Shown: positions 33,733 to 42,685 of the stretch, piece after piece
How the letters are laid out: each line of letters begins with the position of its first letter
Position numbering within the stretch: position 1 is the first letter of the stretch
Assembly (NCBI RefSeq): GCF_019195455.1
Contig: NZ_JAIMBW010000001.1
Location: forward strand, 3,500,001 to 3,564,000
Source of the DNA: Gymnodinialimonas phycosphaerae
GTDB lineage: Bacteria > Pseudomonadota > Alphaproteobacteria > Rhodobacterales > Rhodobacteraceae
Reading direction: 5' to 3'
DNA length: 64,000 nt
Program-made: the position numbers and the translations under genes
Notes under the pieces: model-generated
What the model saw: only the letters and a program-made list of their open reading frames with translations
What the model was told of the DNA's origin: nothing
Database searches by the model: none

Positions 33733-34885
33733 AGGCGGCTTGCATCCGCGCCACGGCGTCCTCGATGACCGTGCGGGGGGCCGCGATGTTGAAGCGCAGG
33801 AAGCTGTCACCGCCCTTGCCGAAGGTCGGCCCGTAGTTGACGGCGATCTTGGCGGTCTTGGTGACACGGTTGGTGAATTCATCGCGGGTCATACCGGTGC
33901 CTTCGAAATCGACCCACGCAAGGTAAGTGGATTCCAACGCCATCGAGTGCAGGCCGGGAATGGCGTTGATCCCCTCATCGAAAATGCGGGCGTTTTCAGC
34001 CAGGTAGGCGCGCAACTCGTCTAGCCATTTTGCCCCGTCGGGCGAATAGGCGGCGGTCACCATGAAAAGACCGAAGGAGTTGGGCGACATGCCAAGCGCG
34101 GCCATGCGGCCCGCAAACGTGGCGCGAAGGGTATCGTCGGCGATGATCACATTACCGATGTGGCTGCCCGCGATGTTGAAGGTCTTGGTGGCAGCGGTCA
34201 TCATCACCAGCCGGTCGGCAATGCCGTCGATATGGGCCATGGGAATATGGGTCTGGCCAGGCATGGTCAGGTCGTGGTGGATTTCATCGGAGACAAGGAT
34301 CAGGTCGTGGCGACGCGCGAAATCCGCGATGCCTTGCAGTTCGTCGCGGGTCCACACGCGGCCGCCGGGGTTGTGAGGGGAGCAGAGCACGAGCATCTTC
34401 TCGTGCCCTTTCATCTGCGCATCGAAGCTGTCGAAATCGAGGGTCAGGCGACCGTCGACGACGTCCATTTCCAGTTCGCACAGGTCGCGACCGGAGGCGT
34501 TAATGACCTTGGCGAAAGCGTGATAGACGGGCGTGAACAGGACCACGCCGTCGCCTTCGCGGGTGAAGGCATCAAGGCACATCGCCGTGCCATTCACCAG
34601 GCCATGGGTCGAGAAGATGTGGGAGGGATCGACCGTCCAGCCGTGGCGTTCCTGCATCCACCAGCAGATCGCGGCACGGTACGCGCTGTCGTCGCCGAAG
34701 TAGCCGTAAATGCCGTGGGCGTGCATATCCGCCACCGCGTCTTGGACGCATTGGGGCGGCCGGAAGTCCATGTCTGCGACCCACATCGAAATACCATCCT
34801 CGGGCGAGACGCCGTAGAGCGCCTCCATCATGTCCCATTTCACGCAATGGGTGCCGCGGCGGTCGATGATCTCGTCGAATGACAT
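33716..34885 (-). CDS. PLP-dependent C-S lyase/aminotransferase, MalY/PatB family
   Basis: Fold-type I PLP enzyme of the PatB/MalY group, which cleaves cystathionine or cysteine (beta C-S lyase). Markers are MWVADMDFRPP near residue 35, YGYFGDDSAYRAAICWWM, CSPHNPGGRVWTRDEL, VSDEIHHDLTMPG, and the PLP-binding Lys in MMTAATKTFNIAG near residue 230. The C-terminus has VNYGPTFGKGGDSFLRFNIAAP. At 389 residues it is normal. Substrate not certain. It faces the EamA gene and is divergent from def. Confidence 0.9.
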   Translation of the reverse strand: MSFDEIIDRRGTHCVKWDMMEALYGVSPEDGISMWVADMDFRPPQCVQDAVADMHAHGIYGYFGDDSAYRAAICWWMQERHGWTVDPSHIFSTHGLVNGTAMCLDAFTREGDGVVLFTPVYHAFAKVINASGRDLCELEMDVVDGRLTLDFDSFDAQMKGHEKMLVLCSPHNPGGRVWTRDELQGIADFARRHDLILVSDEIHHDLTMPGQTHIPMAHIDGIADRLVMMTAATKTFNIAGSHIGNVIIADDTLRATFAGRMAALGMSPNSFGLFMVTAAYSPDGAKWLDELRAYLAENARIFDEGINAIPGLHSMALESTYLAWVDFEGTGMTRDEFTNRVTKTAKIAVNYGPTFGKGGDSFLRFNIAAPRTVIEDAVARMQAAFSDLQ

Positions 34886-35073
34886 GGGAAGGGCTCCTGT
34901 TTGGTTTCTGGAGACCCTAACGTTTGGCGGGCGGGCTGCAAGGGTTCGGGCTGGAATGGTCGGCCGGTGATACGCGTGGCCGCGTCGATGCCTTCAAGGT
35001 GCATTTTCACGGAACAAAGATGGGTGAGGGAGTGCCCTTTATTCGGGCGGCGCTTTGTCTTACATGAACGCCC

Positions 35074-35598
35074 ATGAAACTACCGATCCTGATCCATCCC
35101 GACCCACGCCTGAAGAAGGTGGCCGCCCCCGTGGCGGACCTTTCGGATGAGTTGCGCATGCTGGCCGACAATATGCTGACCACCATGTACGAAGCGCCCG
35201 GTATCGGCTTGGCCGCGCCACAGGTCGGCGTGGGCCAGCGGTTGATCGTGCTGGATTGCGTGAAGGAGGAGGGCGCCGCGCCGCGCCCCCTGGCCATGTT
35301 CAACCCGGAGGTCGTGGTATCCTCGGATGAGATGAACACCTATGATGAGGGGTGTCTGTCGATCCCCGATATCTATGCCGATGTGACCCGGCCCGAGGCA
35401 GTGACGGTGCGGTGGATCGATTTGCACGGCAACCCGCAGGAAGAGACCTTCGACGGGCTTTGGGCGACCTGCGTGCAGCATGAAATCGACCACCTGGAGG
35501 GCAAGCTGTTCATCGACTACCTCAGCGGGCTGAAGCGGCAGTTGATCACCCGCAAGATGGTGAAGCTGAAGCGCGACCGGGCAAGGGACGGGGTGTGA
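35074..35598 (+). CDS. def: Peptide deformylase (canonical)
   Basis: Removes the formyl group from the N-terminal methionine of new proteins. All three motifs are intact: GIGLAAPQ at residues 43-50, EGCLSIPD with the metal-ligand Cys94, and QHEIDHLEG with His136, catalytic Glu137 and His140. At 174 residues with a basic C-terminal helix it is a normal bacterial PDF. The next paralogue starts 4 bp before its end, so three PDF-family genes form one operon. Confidence 0.96.
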   Translation: MKLPILIHPDPRLKKVAAPVADLSDELRMLADNMLTTMYEAPGIGLAAPQVGVGQRLIVLDCVKEEGAAPRPLAMFNPEVVVSSDEMNTYDEGCLSIPDIYADVTRPEAVTVRWIDLHGNPQEETFDGLWATCVQHEIDHLEGKLFIDYLSGLKRQLITRKMVKLKRDRARDGV

Positions 35599-36077
35599 GC
35601 GTCAGGGACGTTCTGCTGTGGCCCGACGCGAGGTTGTCGGAGGTTTGCAAGCCGGTGGGGAAGGTTGACCCGCAGCTGATCGAGGATCTGTTCGACACGA
35701 TGTATGCCGCTTACGGGCGCGGTCTGGCAGCGCCGCAGGTCGGTGTCTTGCAGCGCGTGTTCGTGGTCGATGTGACGTGGAAAGAAGGCGTGCGCACGCC
35801 GCGGGTCTTCGTGAATCCGGTGGTCCAGCAACGCAGCGCTGATATGCGGAGCATGGAGGAACAGTGCCTCTCCATTCCCGATCTGCCCATGCGCGTCACG
35901 CGCCCGGAGGGCGTCACGCTGGCGTGGGAGGGGGCTGACGGGCCGCAGACAGAGACCTTCGAAGGCAACCTTGCCCGCTGCATTCAGCATGAGTTGGACC
36001 ACCTTGATGGCCGGGTGATCTTCGATCACCAGTCTCCGGAAGATCGGGCCGAGCTGGAGGCCCTCTATGCCGGTTAA
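35595..36077 (+). CDS. Second peptide deformylase paralogue
   Basis: The 160-residue PDF-family protein keeps GRGLAAPQ, Cys91 in EQCLSIPD and the HELDH zinc/iron site at residues 132-136. The Gly of motif EGCLS is replaced by Gln, and the C-terminus is short, without the basic helix of the first copy. It is probably an active deformylase with altered substrate range, but this is not certain. It overlaps both neighbouring def genes. Confidence 0.88.
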   Translation: MSVRDVLLWPDARLSEVCKPVGKVDPQLIEDLFDTMYAAYGRGLAAPQVGVLQRVFVVDVTWKEGVRTPRVFVNPVVQQRSADMRSMEEQCLSIPDLPMRVTRPEGVTLAWEGADGPQTETFEGNLARCIQHELDHLDGRVIFDHQSPEDRAELEALYAG

Positions 36078-36558
36078 GCCGTTCATCCCATGGCCCGACA
36101 AGCGCCTTCGTACCGCCACCGAGACCGTGGGGACCATCACAGATGCACATCGCGCGATCTGGCAGGACATGATCGACACCATGGACGCGATGCCCGGCGT
36201 CGGCCTTGCCGCGCCGCAGATCGGCGTCATGCTGCGCCTTGCCGTAGTGGATGCCAGCGACACGCGCGGGCAGGCGATCCGCATGGCGGACCCAGAGGTC
36301 ATCAGCGTGTCGGATGACATGAACACCTACCCCGAGGGCTCGCCCAACCTTCCCGGCGTCAGCGCGAAGATCACCCGCCCCGCGCGGGTCGTGGTGGCGT
36401 TCACCGATCACCACGGAATGCGTGTCCGGCAGGAGTTTGTGGAGCTTTGGGCCACCTCCGTCCAACATCAGATCGACCATCTTGCGGGCAAGATGTATTT
36501 CGACAACCTCAGCAAGGTGAAGCGGGAGATGTTGATCAAGAAGGCCCGCAAGGCCTAG
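36067..36558 (+). CDS. Third peptide deformylase paralogue, probably catalytically inactive
   Basis: The 163-residue protein keeps the fold and GVGLAAPQ (residues 44-51), but motif 2 reads EGSPNLPG, with Ser92 where the metal-binding Cys should be. Motif 3 reads QHQIDHLAG, with Gln135 where the catalytic Glu should be. Both changes should abolish deformylation. The rest, including the basic C-terminal helix, is well preserved and there is no frameshift, so the protein is likely maintained for another role such as binding N-formylated ends or partner regulation (inference). It overlaps the second copy by 11 bp. Confidence 0.9.
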   Translation: MPVKPFIPWPDKRLRTATETVGTITDAHRAIWQDMIDTMDAMPGVGLAAPQIGVMLRLAVVDASDTRGQAIRMADPEVISVSDDMNTYPEGSPNLPGVSAKITRPARVVVAFTDHHGMRVRQEFVELWATSVQHQIDHLAGKMYFDNLSKVKREMLIKKARKA

Positions 36559-36567
36559 GCGCCAAGT

Positions 36568-37245
36568 TCAGGAAAAGGCCTTCGCAAAGGCGCGCGCGCC
36601 GTCTGGCGTGAAGGTCACATGGCGGCTGTCGCGGGACCGGCGCAGCCACTGCAATTCCTCAAAGCGCGCCAATAGCGCCGCCCCAAGGGCACCGGCCAGA
36701 TGGGACCGACGCTCGGACCAATCCAGGCACACGCGACACAGGGGCCGCGAAAGGCGGCTCAGGGCGTCTACGTCGATGCCAAGACCCTCGATGAAAGTGG
36801 CGCCTTGGGCGGTCAAGCCGATATCCTCATGGTAGACCGTCAGATGGCCGCCGCTGGCGAGGCAATCGAACATCCTCACCGCGTGCGCCCCCGCCAGATG
36901 GTCGTAACAAATCCGCGCCTCTCGCAGGGCAGCGTCCTTCGGCCCCGGTTTGTGGCGCATGTGGCCTTTGGCGGCCGCAAGGCCATCGAGGGTTTCCAAC
37001 GCATGGGCCACGTCTGCATCCGCCAAGGCAAAGTAGCGGTGCCGCCCCTGTTTGCGCGGCCACAGGAGCCCCGCGTCGACCAGTTGCGCCAAGTGGCCAG
37101 AGGCGGTTGCGGCGCTGATGCCGCCGACCTCGGCCAGCTCTCCGGCGGTCAGGGCACGGCCATCCATCAGGGCCAGCAACATGTTGGCGCGGGCCGGATC
37201 GCCGATGAGCATGGCAATGCGAGTGATGTCTGGTCCTTGGGTCAT
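36568..37245 (-). CDS. ArsR-type winged-helix regulator with C-terminal domain
   Basis: The 225-residue protein has an ArsR-like winged helix at residues 8-85 (DPARANMLLALMDGRALTAGELAEVGGISAATASGHLAQLVDAGLL, then RHRYFAL) and a C-terminal half with CRVCLDWSERRSHLAGALGAALL and ARICYDHLAGAHAVRM. This second half is found in a subgroup of ArsR regulators; its Cys residues could bind a ligand. ATG 37245 is used because a longer frame has an unnatural leader. It is divergent from a DUF1127 gene with a perfect palindrome between them, and it separates the def cluster from fmt. Confidence 0.88.
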   Translation of the reverse strand: MTQGPDITRIAMLIGDPARANMLLALMDGRALTAGELAEVGGISAATASGHLAQLVDAGLLWPRKQGRHRYFALADADVAHALETLDGLAAAKGHMRHKPGPKDAALREARICYDHLAGAHAVRMFDCLASGGHLTVYHEDIGLTAQGATFIEGLGIDVDALSRLSRPLCRVCLDWSERRSHLAGALGAALLARFEELQWLRRSRDSRHVTFTPDGARAFAKAFS

Positions 37246-37288
37246 GGGCGCAGGCTGCGGGTTCGCAGGCCGCGTGGCAAGGGCGAAC

Positions 37289-37308
37289 GCTTTGGTCCGG
37301 ACCAAAGC
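37289..37308. promoter_or_regulatory. Perfect 20-bp palindrome, candidate operator
   Basis: GCTTTGGTCC followed at once by its reverse complement GGACCAAAGC. It lies in the 111-bp region between the divergent ArsR-type regulator (start 37245) and the DUF1127 gene (start 37357), 43 and 48 bp from them. A symmetric site in this position is what a dimeric winged-helix repressor would bind to control both genes. Confidence 0.7.
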
Positions 37309-37356
37309 ATCAAAGGCGCGTCACAGGGCAGGGTCGGCCGGAAAAGGAGACCACCA

Positions 37357-37566
37357 ATGACTGATACCGACCAGGCCACCGTTCGCCCCCGCCGCCGTTT
37401 TCGCCTGCCCTTCATTCACTGGCGCGCCGTCTGGCGAAGCAGGCGGGCGTTGTCCCGGCTTGACGCGCATCTGCTGCGCGACATCGGGGTGAGCGATTTC
37501 GATGCGCGCCAAGAGGCAGCGCGGCCCCTTTGGGATGCGCCCGAGCCATGGCGGGGAGGGACGTGA
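37357..37566 (+). CDS. DUF1127 small protein
   Basis: The 69-residue protein has the DUF1127 pattern (WRAVWRSRRALSRLDAHLLRDIGVS, then EAARPLW) after a basic N-terminus RPRRRFRLPFIHW. DUF1127 proteins are small Arg-rich proteins in Alphaproteobacteria; some bind RNA and affect stress and phosphate metabolism. AAAAGGAG precedes the ATG. It is transcribed away from the ArsR-type regulator and towards fmt (42 bp later), so it could share a transcript with fmt. Confidence 0.85.
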   Translation: MTDTDQATVRPRRRFRLPFIHWRAVWRSRRALSRLDAHLLRDIGVSDFDARQEAARPLWDAPEPWRGGT

Positions 37567-37607
37567 CCTGCTAAAGCGGGCGCAACGCCCCCAAATCCGA
37601 GGACACA

Positions 37608-38513
37608 ATGCGCCTGATCTTCATGGGAACGCCTGATTTCTCTGTTCCCGTCCTCGAAGCACTGAACGACGCGGGGCACGAGATCGTTGCCGTCTATTCT
37701 CAGCCCCCGCGCCCGGCGGGACGCGGCAAGAAGGCCCGCCCCAGCCCTGTACAAGCGCGCGCCGAGGCTTTGGGCCTGGCCGTGCGCCATCCGGTGTCGC
37801 TGAAGGGGGCGGAGGCACAGGCAGATTTCGCCGCGCTGAAGGCCGATGTCGCCGTTGTCGTCGCCTACGGGTTGATCCTGCCGCAGGCCGTGCTGGACGC
37901 GCCGGCACGCGGTTGTCTGAATATCCACGCGTCCCTACTGCCCCGGTGGCGCGGGGCAGCGCCGATCCATCGCGCGATCATGGCGGGCGATGCCGAAACG
38001 GGCGTATGCATCATGCAGATGGAGGCCGGGCTGGATACCGGCCCTGTCCTCTTGCGCAAAAAGACCCCGATTGGCCCGGAAGAGACGACTGGCGCGTTGC
38101 ACGACCGCCTGTCCACGATCGGCGCCAAGGCGATTGTGGAGGCTTTGGCGCAACTCGACCATCTTGCGCCAGAGGTGCAGCCCGAAGAGGGTGTCACCTA
38201 TGCCACCAAGATCGATAAATCCGAGGCGAAGGTGGATTGGACCGCTTCCGCCCCCCATATCAATCGTCAGATCCTGGGCCTGTCGCCGTTTCCCGGCGCT
38301 TGGACCATGGTGGGCGGCAAACGTTTGAAGCTGTTGCAGAGCCGCGTGGCCGACGGCAACGGTGCAGCGGGCGAAGTGCTGGAAGGGTTGACCGTCGCCT
38401 GCGGTGACGGGGCGGTTGAAATCACGCGTGTCCAGCCCGAGGGCAAGGGCGCGATGGACACGAAAGACTGGCTTCTGGGCGCAAGGATCGCTCCGGGGAC
38501 CATATTGGGATAA
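37608..38513 (+). CDS. fmt: Methionyl-tRNA formyltransferase
   Basis: Formylates initiator Met-tRNA using 10-formyl-THF. The N-terminal domain has [19 protein letters not shown], the [12 protein letters not shown] loop that contacts tRNA, and the catalytic region [22 protein letters not shown] with the Asn and His, plus [19 protein letters not shown] with the Asp. The C-terminal OB fold follows ([15 protein letters not shown]). At 301 residues it is typical. def and fmt usually adjoin; here a regulator and a DUF1127 gene lie between. Confidence 0.96.
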   Translation: MRLIFMGTPDFSVPVLEALNDAGHEIVAVYSQPPRPAGRGKKARPSPVQARAEALGLAVRHPVSLKGAEAQADFAALKADVAVVVAYGLILPQAVLDAPARGCLNIHASLLPRWRGAAPIHRAIMAGDAETGVCIMQMEAGLDTGPVLLRKKTPIGPEETTGALHDRLSTIGAKAIVEALAQLDHLAPEVQPEEGVTYATKIDKSEAKVDWTASAPHINRQILGLSPFPGAWTMVGGKRLKLLQSRVADGNGAAGEVLEGLTVACGDGAVEITRVQPEGKGAMDTKDWLLGARIAPGTILG

Positions 38514-38546
38514 ACCGGGTCTGTGCCCGCGCTTTGGAGAACGCAT

Positions 38547-38831
38547 ATGATCCTGTTTTCATTCTTCGGATCCCTGATGATCGCGGGCGTCGTGGCTTTC
38601 TTGTTCGAGAAATGGGGCTGGACCCACAACGGCATTCTGCCCTCGGTATTCATCGCCTGGGGCGCGGTGCTGGTGTTATTCTTCGTGCGGTCCCTGTTCG
38701 GTCTGTCGCTGGGATCTCCGGGTTTGGACGCGGTGATCGGCTCGGCTGCCGCGTTGATCCTGATCCCCACGGAATATGCCTCGCGGCGGCGCGGCAAGGG
38801 CGCGAAGGATCGCCCCTGGCGGAATCGCTGA
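38547..38831 (+). CDS. Small membrane protein downstream of fmt
   Basis: The 94-residue protein has three hydrophobic segments (LFSFFGSLMIAGVVAFLF, SVFIAWGAVLVLFFVRSLF, AVIGSAAALILIPTEY) and a basic tail SRRRGKGAKDRPWRNR. TTTGGAGA precedes ATG 38547. It starts 33 bp after fmt and is likely co-transcribed. No family recognised, function unknown. Confidence 0.65.
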   Translation: MILFSFFGSLMIAGVVAFLFEKWGWTHNGILPSVFIAWGAVLVLFFVRSLFGLSLGSPGLDAVIGSAAALILIPTEYASRRRGKGAKDRPWRNR

Positions 38832-38917
38832 TTTCTGCACTGCGGCGCTTGCACGCTGAGGCGCAATAAATTACCCCTCACACAACGCATTGCGCAATTT
38901 CCTTTCGTGAGGTCCCC

Positions 38918-39874
38918 ATGAGCTTCCGCATCCAGCCCACTCCCATTGCACGCCCAAACCGCTGCCAGCTGTTCGGCCCCGGCTCGAATCCGAAACTGTT
39001 CGAGAAGATGGCGGCCTCTGCGGCGGATGTGATCAATCTGGATCTGGAAGACAGCGTCGCGCCGGATGACAAGGCCACGGCACGGGCCAACATCATCGCC
39101 GCGATCAAGGACGTGGATTGGGGCAAGAAGACCCTTTCGGTCCGGATCAACGGCCTCGACACGCCCTATTGGTATCGCGATGTGGTGGAACTGCTGGAGG
39201 CCGACACCCCGCGTCTGGACATCATCATGATCCCCAAGGTGGGGTGCGCGGCGGATATCTACGCGGTCGATGCCCTGGTCACGGCGATTGAAACGGCCAA
39301 GGGGCGCACAAAGCCCGTCGGCTTTGAGGTGATCATTGAGTCTGCCGCGGGTATCGCCCATGTCGAAGAAATCGCGGCGGCTTCGCCCCGGATGCAGGCG
39401 ATGAGCTTGGGGGCTGCGGATTTCGCGGCGTCGATGGGGATGCAGACGACCGGCATCGGCGGCACGCAAGAGAATTACTACATGCTCCATGAGGGCCAAA
39501 AGCACTGGTCCGATCCTTGGCATTGGGCCCAGACGGCGATTGTCGCGGCCTGCCGCACCCATGGGGTGTTGCCCGTTGACGGGCCGTTCGGCGATTTTTC
39601 GGATGATGAGGGCTACCGCGCGCAGGCGCGACGGTCTGCAACCTTGGGAATGGTTGGCAAATGGGCGATCCACCCCAAGCAAATCGCCGTTGCTAATGAA
39701 GTCTTCACCCCTTCCGAAGAAGCTGTGGCCGAGGCGGAAGAGATTCTGGCCGCCATGGAAAAGGCCAAGGCCGAAGGGGCCGGGGCGACCGTTTACAAAG
39801 GCCGTCTGGTAGACATCGCGTCGATCAAACAGGCCGAGGTCATCGTGCAGCAGTCTAAAATTATCGCGAGTTAA
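38918..39874 (+). CDS. mcl1: L-malyl-CoA/beta-methylmalyl-CoA lyase
   Basis: Mg-dependent CoA-ester lyase of the ethylmalonyl-CoA pathway. It cleaves beta-methylmalyl-CoA to glyoxylate and propionyl-CoA and reversibly forms L-malyl-CoA from acetyl-CoA and glyoxylate. The 318-residue sequence follows the Rhodobacter Mcl1 pattern: RPNRCQLFGPGS, VINLDLEDSVAPDDK with metal-site Glu/Asp, SVRINGLDTPYWYRDV, MIPKVGCAADIYAVD, EVIIESAAGIAHVEEIAA and the late GMVGKWAIHPKQI. It is a stand-alone gene here. With phbA/phbB in the same window it indicates acetate assimilation without isocitrate lyase. Confidence 0.94.
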   Translation: MSFRIQPTPIARPNRCQLFGPGSNPKLFEKMAASAADVINLDLEDSVAPDDKATARANIIAAIKDVDWGKKTLSVRINGLDTPYWYRDVVELLEADTPRLDIIMIPKVGCAADIYAVDALVTAIETAKGRTKPVGFEVIIESAAGIAHVEEIAAASPRMQAMSLGAADFAASMGMQTTGIGGTQENYYMLHEGQKHWSDPWHWAQTAIVAACRTHGVLPVDGPFGDFSDDEGYRAQARRSATLGMVGKWAIHPKQIAVANEVFTPSEEAVAEAEEILAAMEKAKAEGAGATVYKGRLVDIASIKQAEVIVQQSKIIAS

Positions 39875-39949
39875 GTTTCGGCCGTTAAGGAATTGGCAAG
39901 TGTACCTGTACACAGTGGTGCGCAAGTTATTTTTCTTGGAGGTTGGCGT

Positions 39950-41125
39950 ATGTCTGTCACTTTCATCGTTGATGTGATCGTAGCAATCGCTGTGTCCGCC
40001 CTTCTGGGTGAGGCCTACGGCGGCGTTCGTCGGAAACTCTCGGGCAAGGCCCTGGCGCCTTTTGCCCTGGGGGCTCTGTTTGGCGTGATCGCCTTGATCC
40101 TCATGCTGCGCCCGATCGAGCCGTATGACGGTCTGCTCATCGATCTGCGCAATATTCCGATTGCCCTTGCCGGGGCATTCCTGGGCTGGCGCGGGTTGTT
40201 GCCGTGTCTGTTCATCGCCGCGAGCACGCGGATTGGGATGGGGGGCATCGGTGCAACGGCTGGCGTAGTGGCGATGATCATGGCAGGTGGTGCCGGTTGT
40301 TTCTGGGCGTGGTATGTCCAGCGGTTTGACAAGCGTAGTTTCAAAATGCTGCTGGTTCTGGCCATCGCGATGTCGTCGCATTTGCTGGCAGGTTTCGTGT
40401 TGCCCGACGATTTGGCCGCCTGGTTCTTTACAACCGCTGCGTTGCCCCTGTTCGCGATGAACCTTTTGGCCATTCCGCTGATCGGTTACGTACTGGAACG
40501 AGAAAACCGCCGTATTCAAAGAGAACACCGGATGGCGGCTGCCATGACGCGGGATCCGGAAACGGGACTGTTGACCGGGGCCGCTTTCGTGCGCGACGTG
40601 ACCAATGCCTTCGCCGCGCTGCCTTACGGGACGTTCTCGGGATTTTTGAAGATCTCCGTGAATACCGGAGGCTGGCATTTGTCCGAGCGGTTCTTCGGGG
40701 CTGCCGAAAAGGCGGTCCTGGATGGGCCCTTCCTGGCACAGCATATGGAGCACGCACAATACGCGGGCATGGCCATTGATGGCTCGGTTCTGGTGCCGGT
40801 TACCGCATACGAAATTGACACGGTCAGCCGCGTCAAATCGCATCTACGCCTTGGCCTTCAAAACCGTTGCCGGGATGAGGGGATCAGCGCGACCCTGCAG
40901 TTCGAGGTGTTGGAGGCTCCGGATCCCAAGGACTTCCTGCGCATTGCGAAAACTGCGGCGGTCATTCCGCGCTCTGACTGGGCGCATCAACGATGCGGGC
41001 CGCGCGGCGCGTTAGGCAGCAGGGCACACATCACTACGCCCCGCAGGTCGCAGATCTTTAACCCGGAAGAGCATGAGGTTCTTTTTGCAAAGGCGGAATT
41101 TCTGATCGAGCGAAGCAGCACCTAG
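39950..41125 (+). CDS. 5TM membrane protein with degenerate GGDEF-like domain
   Basis: The 391-residue protein has an N-terminal 5TM receptor-type domain (about six hydrophobic segments, residues 1-180; LIDLRNIPIALAGAFLGWRGLLPCLFIAASTRI is typical of 5TMR-LYT modules). After a short linker comes DPETGLLTGAAFVRDV, the counterpart of the DPLTGLxNRRxF start of diguanylate cyclases. No GG[D/E]EF motif follows; the corresponding region has FSGFLKISVNTGGWHLSERFFG and later YAGMAIDGSVLVPV. It is therefore unlikely to make c-di-GMP and may be a sensor or GTP-binding regulator. TTGGAGG precedes ATG 39950. Confidence 0.72.
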   Translation: MSVTFIVDVIVAIAVSALLGEAYGGVRRKLSGKALAPFALGALFGVIALILMLRPIEPYDGLLIDLRNIPIALAGAFLGWRGLLPCLFIAASTRIGMGGIGATAGVVAMIMAGGAGCFWAWYVQRFDKRSFKMLLVLAIAMSSHLLAGFVLPDDLAAWFFTTAALPLFAMNLLAIPLIGYVLERENRRIQREHRMAAAMTRDPETGLLTGAAFVRDVTNAFAALPYGTFSGFLKISVNTGGWHLSERFFGAAEKAVLDGPFLAQHMEHAQYAGMAIDGSVLVPVTAYEIDTVSRVKSHLRLGLQNRCRDEGISATLQFEVLEAPDPKDFLRIAKTAAVIPRSDWAHQRCGPRGALGSRAHITTPRRSQIFNPEEHEVLFAKAEFLIERSST

Positions 41126-41207
41126 TTCGATTTGATCTGTTCCGTTGCATCTGACGATGCGCAGCGTCATATACCTATGGTCCGTCCACGGTGGAGAATG
41201 ACGCGCG

Positions 41208-42167
41208 ATGAACTACCTCGACTTCGAAAAGCCGCTTGCCGAGATTGAAGGCAAAGCCGAAGAGTTGCGCGCCATCGCGCGCCGGGAAGAGGGGATGGAC
41301 GTCGAAGATCAGGCGGCGGCCCTCGACAAGAAAGCCGCCGATCTGCTGCGGGACCTCTACGCGGATCTGACGCCTTGGCGGAAATGCCAGGTTGCCCGCC
41401 ACGCACAGCGCCCCCACTGCAAGGATTACATCGAAGCGCTGTTCACCGAGTATACGCCGCTGGCCGGGGATCGAAATTTTGCCGACGACCATGCGATCAT
41501 GGGCGGCCTGGCCCGGTTTGAGGATACGCCTGTCGTCGTCATCGGCCATGAGAAGGGCTTTGACACCAAGACAAGGATCGAGCGTAATTTCGGCATGGCC
41601 CGCCCCGAAGGCTATCGCAAGGCGGTGCGCCTGATGGACCTTGCCGACCGCTTCAACCTGCCCGTCATCACCCTTGTCGACACCCCTGGCGCCTACCCCG
41701 GCAAGGGCGCGGAAGAACGCGGCCAGTCCGAGGCGATTGCACGCTCTACCGAGAAATGCCTGCAAATCGGCGTGCCGCTGATCTCGGTGATCATCGGCGA
41801 AGGCGGCTCAGGCGGCGCAGTGGCCTTCGCCACTGCCGACCGTCTGGCGATGTTGGAGCATTCGGTCTATTCCGTCATCAGCCCGGAGGGCTGCGCCTCC
41901 ATCCTTTGGAAAGACGCCGAAAAGATGCGTGAAGCGGCCGAGGCCCTGCGGCTGACAGCCCAGGACCTGCACAAGTTGGGGGTTTGCGACGTGGTCATCA
42001 ACGAGCCGATGGGCGGCGCGCAGCGTGACAAGCAAGCGGCCATCAAGAGCGTGGGCAAAGCGATTGCATCGATGCTTGCGGGCCTCCACGAGGCCGACCG
42101 CGCAGCCCTGATCGCGGGGCGCCGCAAGAAATTCCTTGATCTAGGCACCAAAGGTCTCGCCGCGTGA
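41208..42167 (+). CDS. accA: Acetyl-CoA carboxylase carboxyltransferase subunit alpha
   Basis: Half of the carboxyltransferase that transfers CO2 from biotin to acetyl-CoA in the first step of fatty acid synthesis. The 319-residue sequence has [21 protein letters not shown], the [16 protein letters not shown] region, [49 protein letters not shown], and the oxyanion-hole glycines [13 protein letters not shown]. Length normal. A CIA30-type gene overlaps its stop by 4 bp. accD is not in the window. Confidence 0.96.
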   Translation: MNYLDFEKPLAEIEGKAEELRAIARREEGMDVEDQAAALDKKAADLLRDLYADLTPWRKCQVARHAQRPHCKDYIEALFTEYTPLAGDRNFADDHAIMGGLARFEDTPVVVIGHEKGFDTKTRIERNFGMARPEGYRKAVRLMDLADRFNLPVITLVDTPGAYPGKGAEERGQSEAIARSTEKCLQIGVPLISVIIGEGGSGGAVAFATADRLAMLEHSVYSVISPEGCASILWKDAEKMREAAEALRLTAQDLHKLGVCDVVINEPMGGAQRDKQAAIKSVGKAIASMLAGLHEADRAALIAGRRKKFLDLGTKGLAA

Positions 42168-42685
42168 TAACCCGGCGGCAGGCCGCCCTCGGCCTGTGCC
42201 TTGCGCCTTTCTTTGCGACAGCCGCGAAAGCGAGCCCCATGCAGTCTATCACCGCGTTTACCTGGCGCTATGCCGCCGACACCGTCATGGGCGGCGTCTC
42301 GACCGGGCGCGGCTGGGTCGAAGACGGGGTGCTGCGGTTGCAAGGCACCGTCTCGACGGCGAACAATGGCGGCTTCATCCAGATTCGGGCGGATCTGCCC
42401 CACGGTCTAAGCGGGGATGCCGTGCACCTGAGGGTCCGTGGCAATGGCGAGCGTTATTTCGTCCACCTGCGGAGCATCCACAGCACACGGCCCTGGCTAT
42501 CCTATCGCGCCGGGTTCGACACGGGCCCGGAGTGGGCCGAGGTCACCTTGCCGCTCGGCGCGTTCAGTCCGTCCCGCGATCCCTTGCCCGCCCAGATCCG
42601 GGCCGAGGACGTGCGATCCATCGGGATCGTGGCGTATGGGCGTGACCACGACGCGGATGTCCGGGTCTCGCACATCGGCGTTTAA
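42164..42685 (+). CDS. CIA30-family protein with signal peptide
   Basis: The 173-residue protein starts with GTG overlapping the accA stop. An N-terminal [22 protein letters not shown] looks like a Tat-type signal, so the mature protein is probably periplasmic. The body matches the complex I intermediate-associated protein 30 (CIA30) fold: [65 protein letters not shown]. Bacterial members are beta-sandwich proteins of unknown role; a part in respiratory complex assembly is only inferred from the name. Confidence 0.82.
   Translation: MITRRQAALGLCLAPFFATAAKASPMQSITAFTWRYAADTVMGGVSTGRGWVEDGVLRLQGTVSTANNGGFIQIRADLPHGLSGDAVHLRVRGNGERYFVHLRSIHSTRPWLSYRAGFDTGPEWAEVTLPLGAFSPSRDPLPAQIRAEDVRSIGIVAYGRDHDADVRVSHIGV

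Noticed and set aside
38267..40843. 858-codon reverse ORF
   Set aside because: It is antisense to fmt, mcl1 and the 5TM gene, all of which have clear family motifs. Its translation is low-complexity and Arg/His/Gln-rich.
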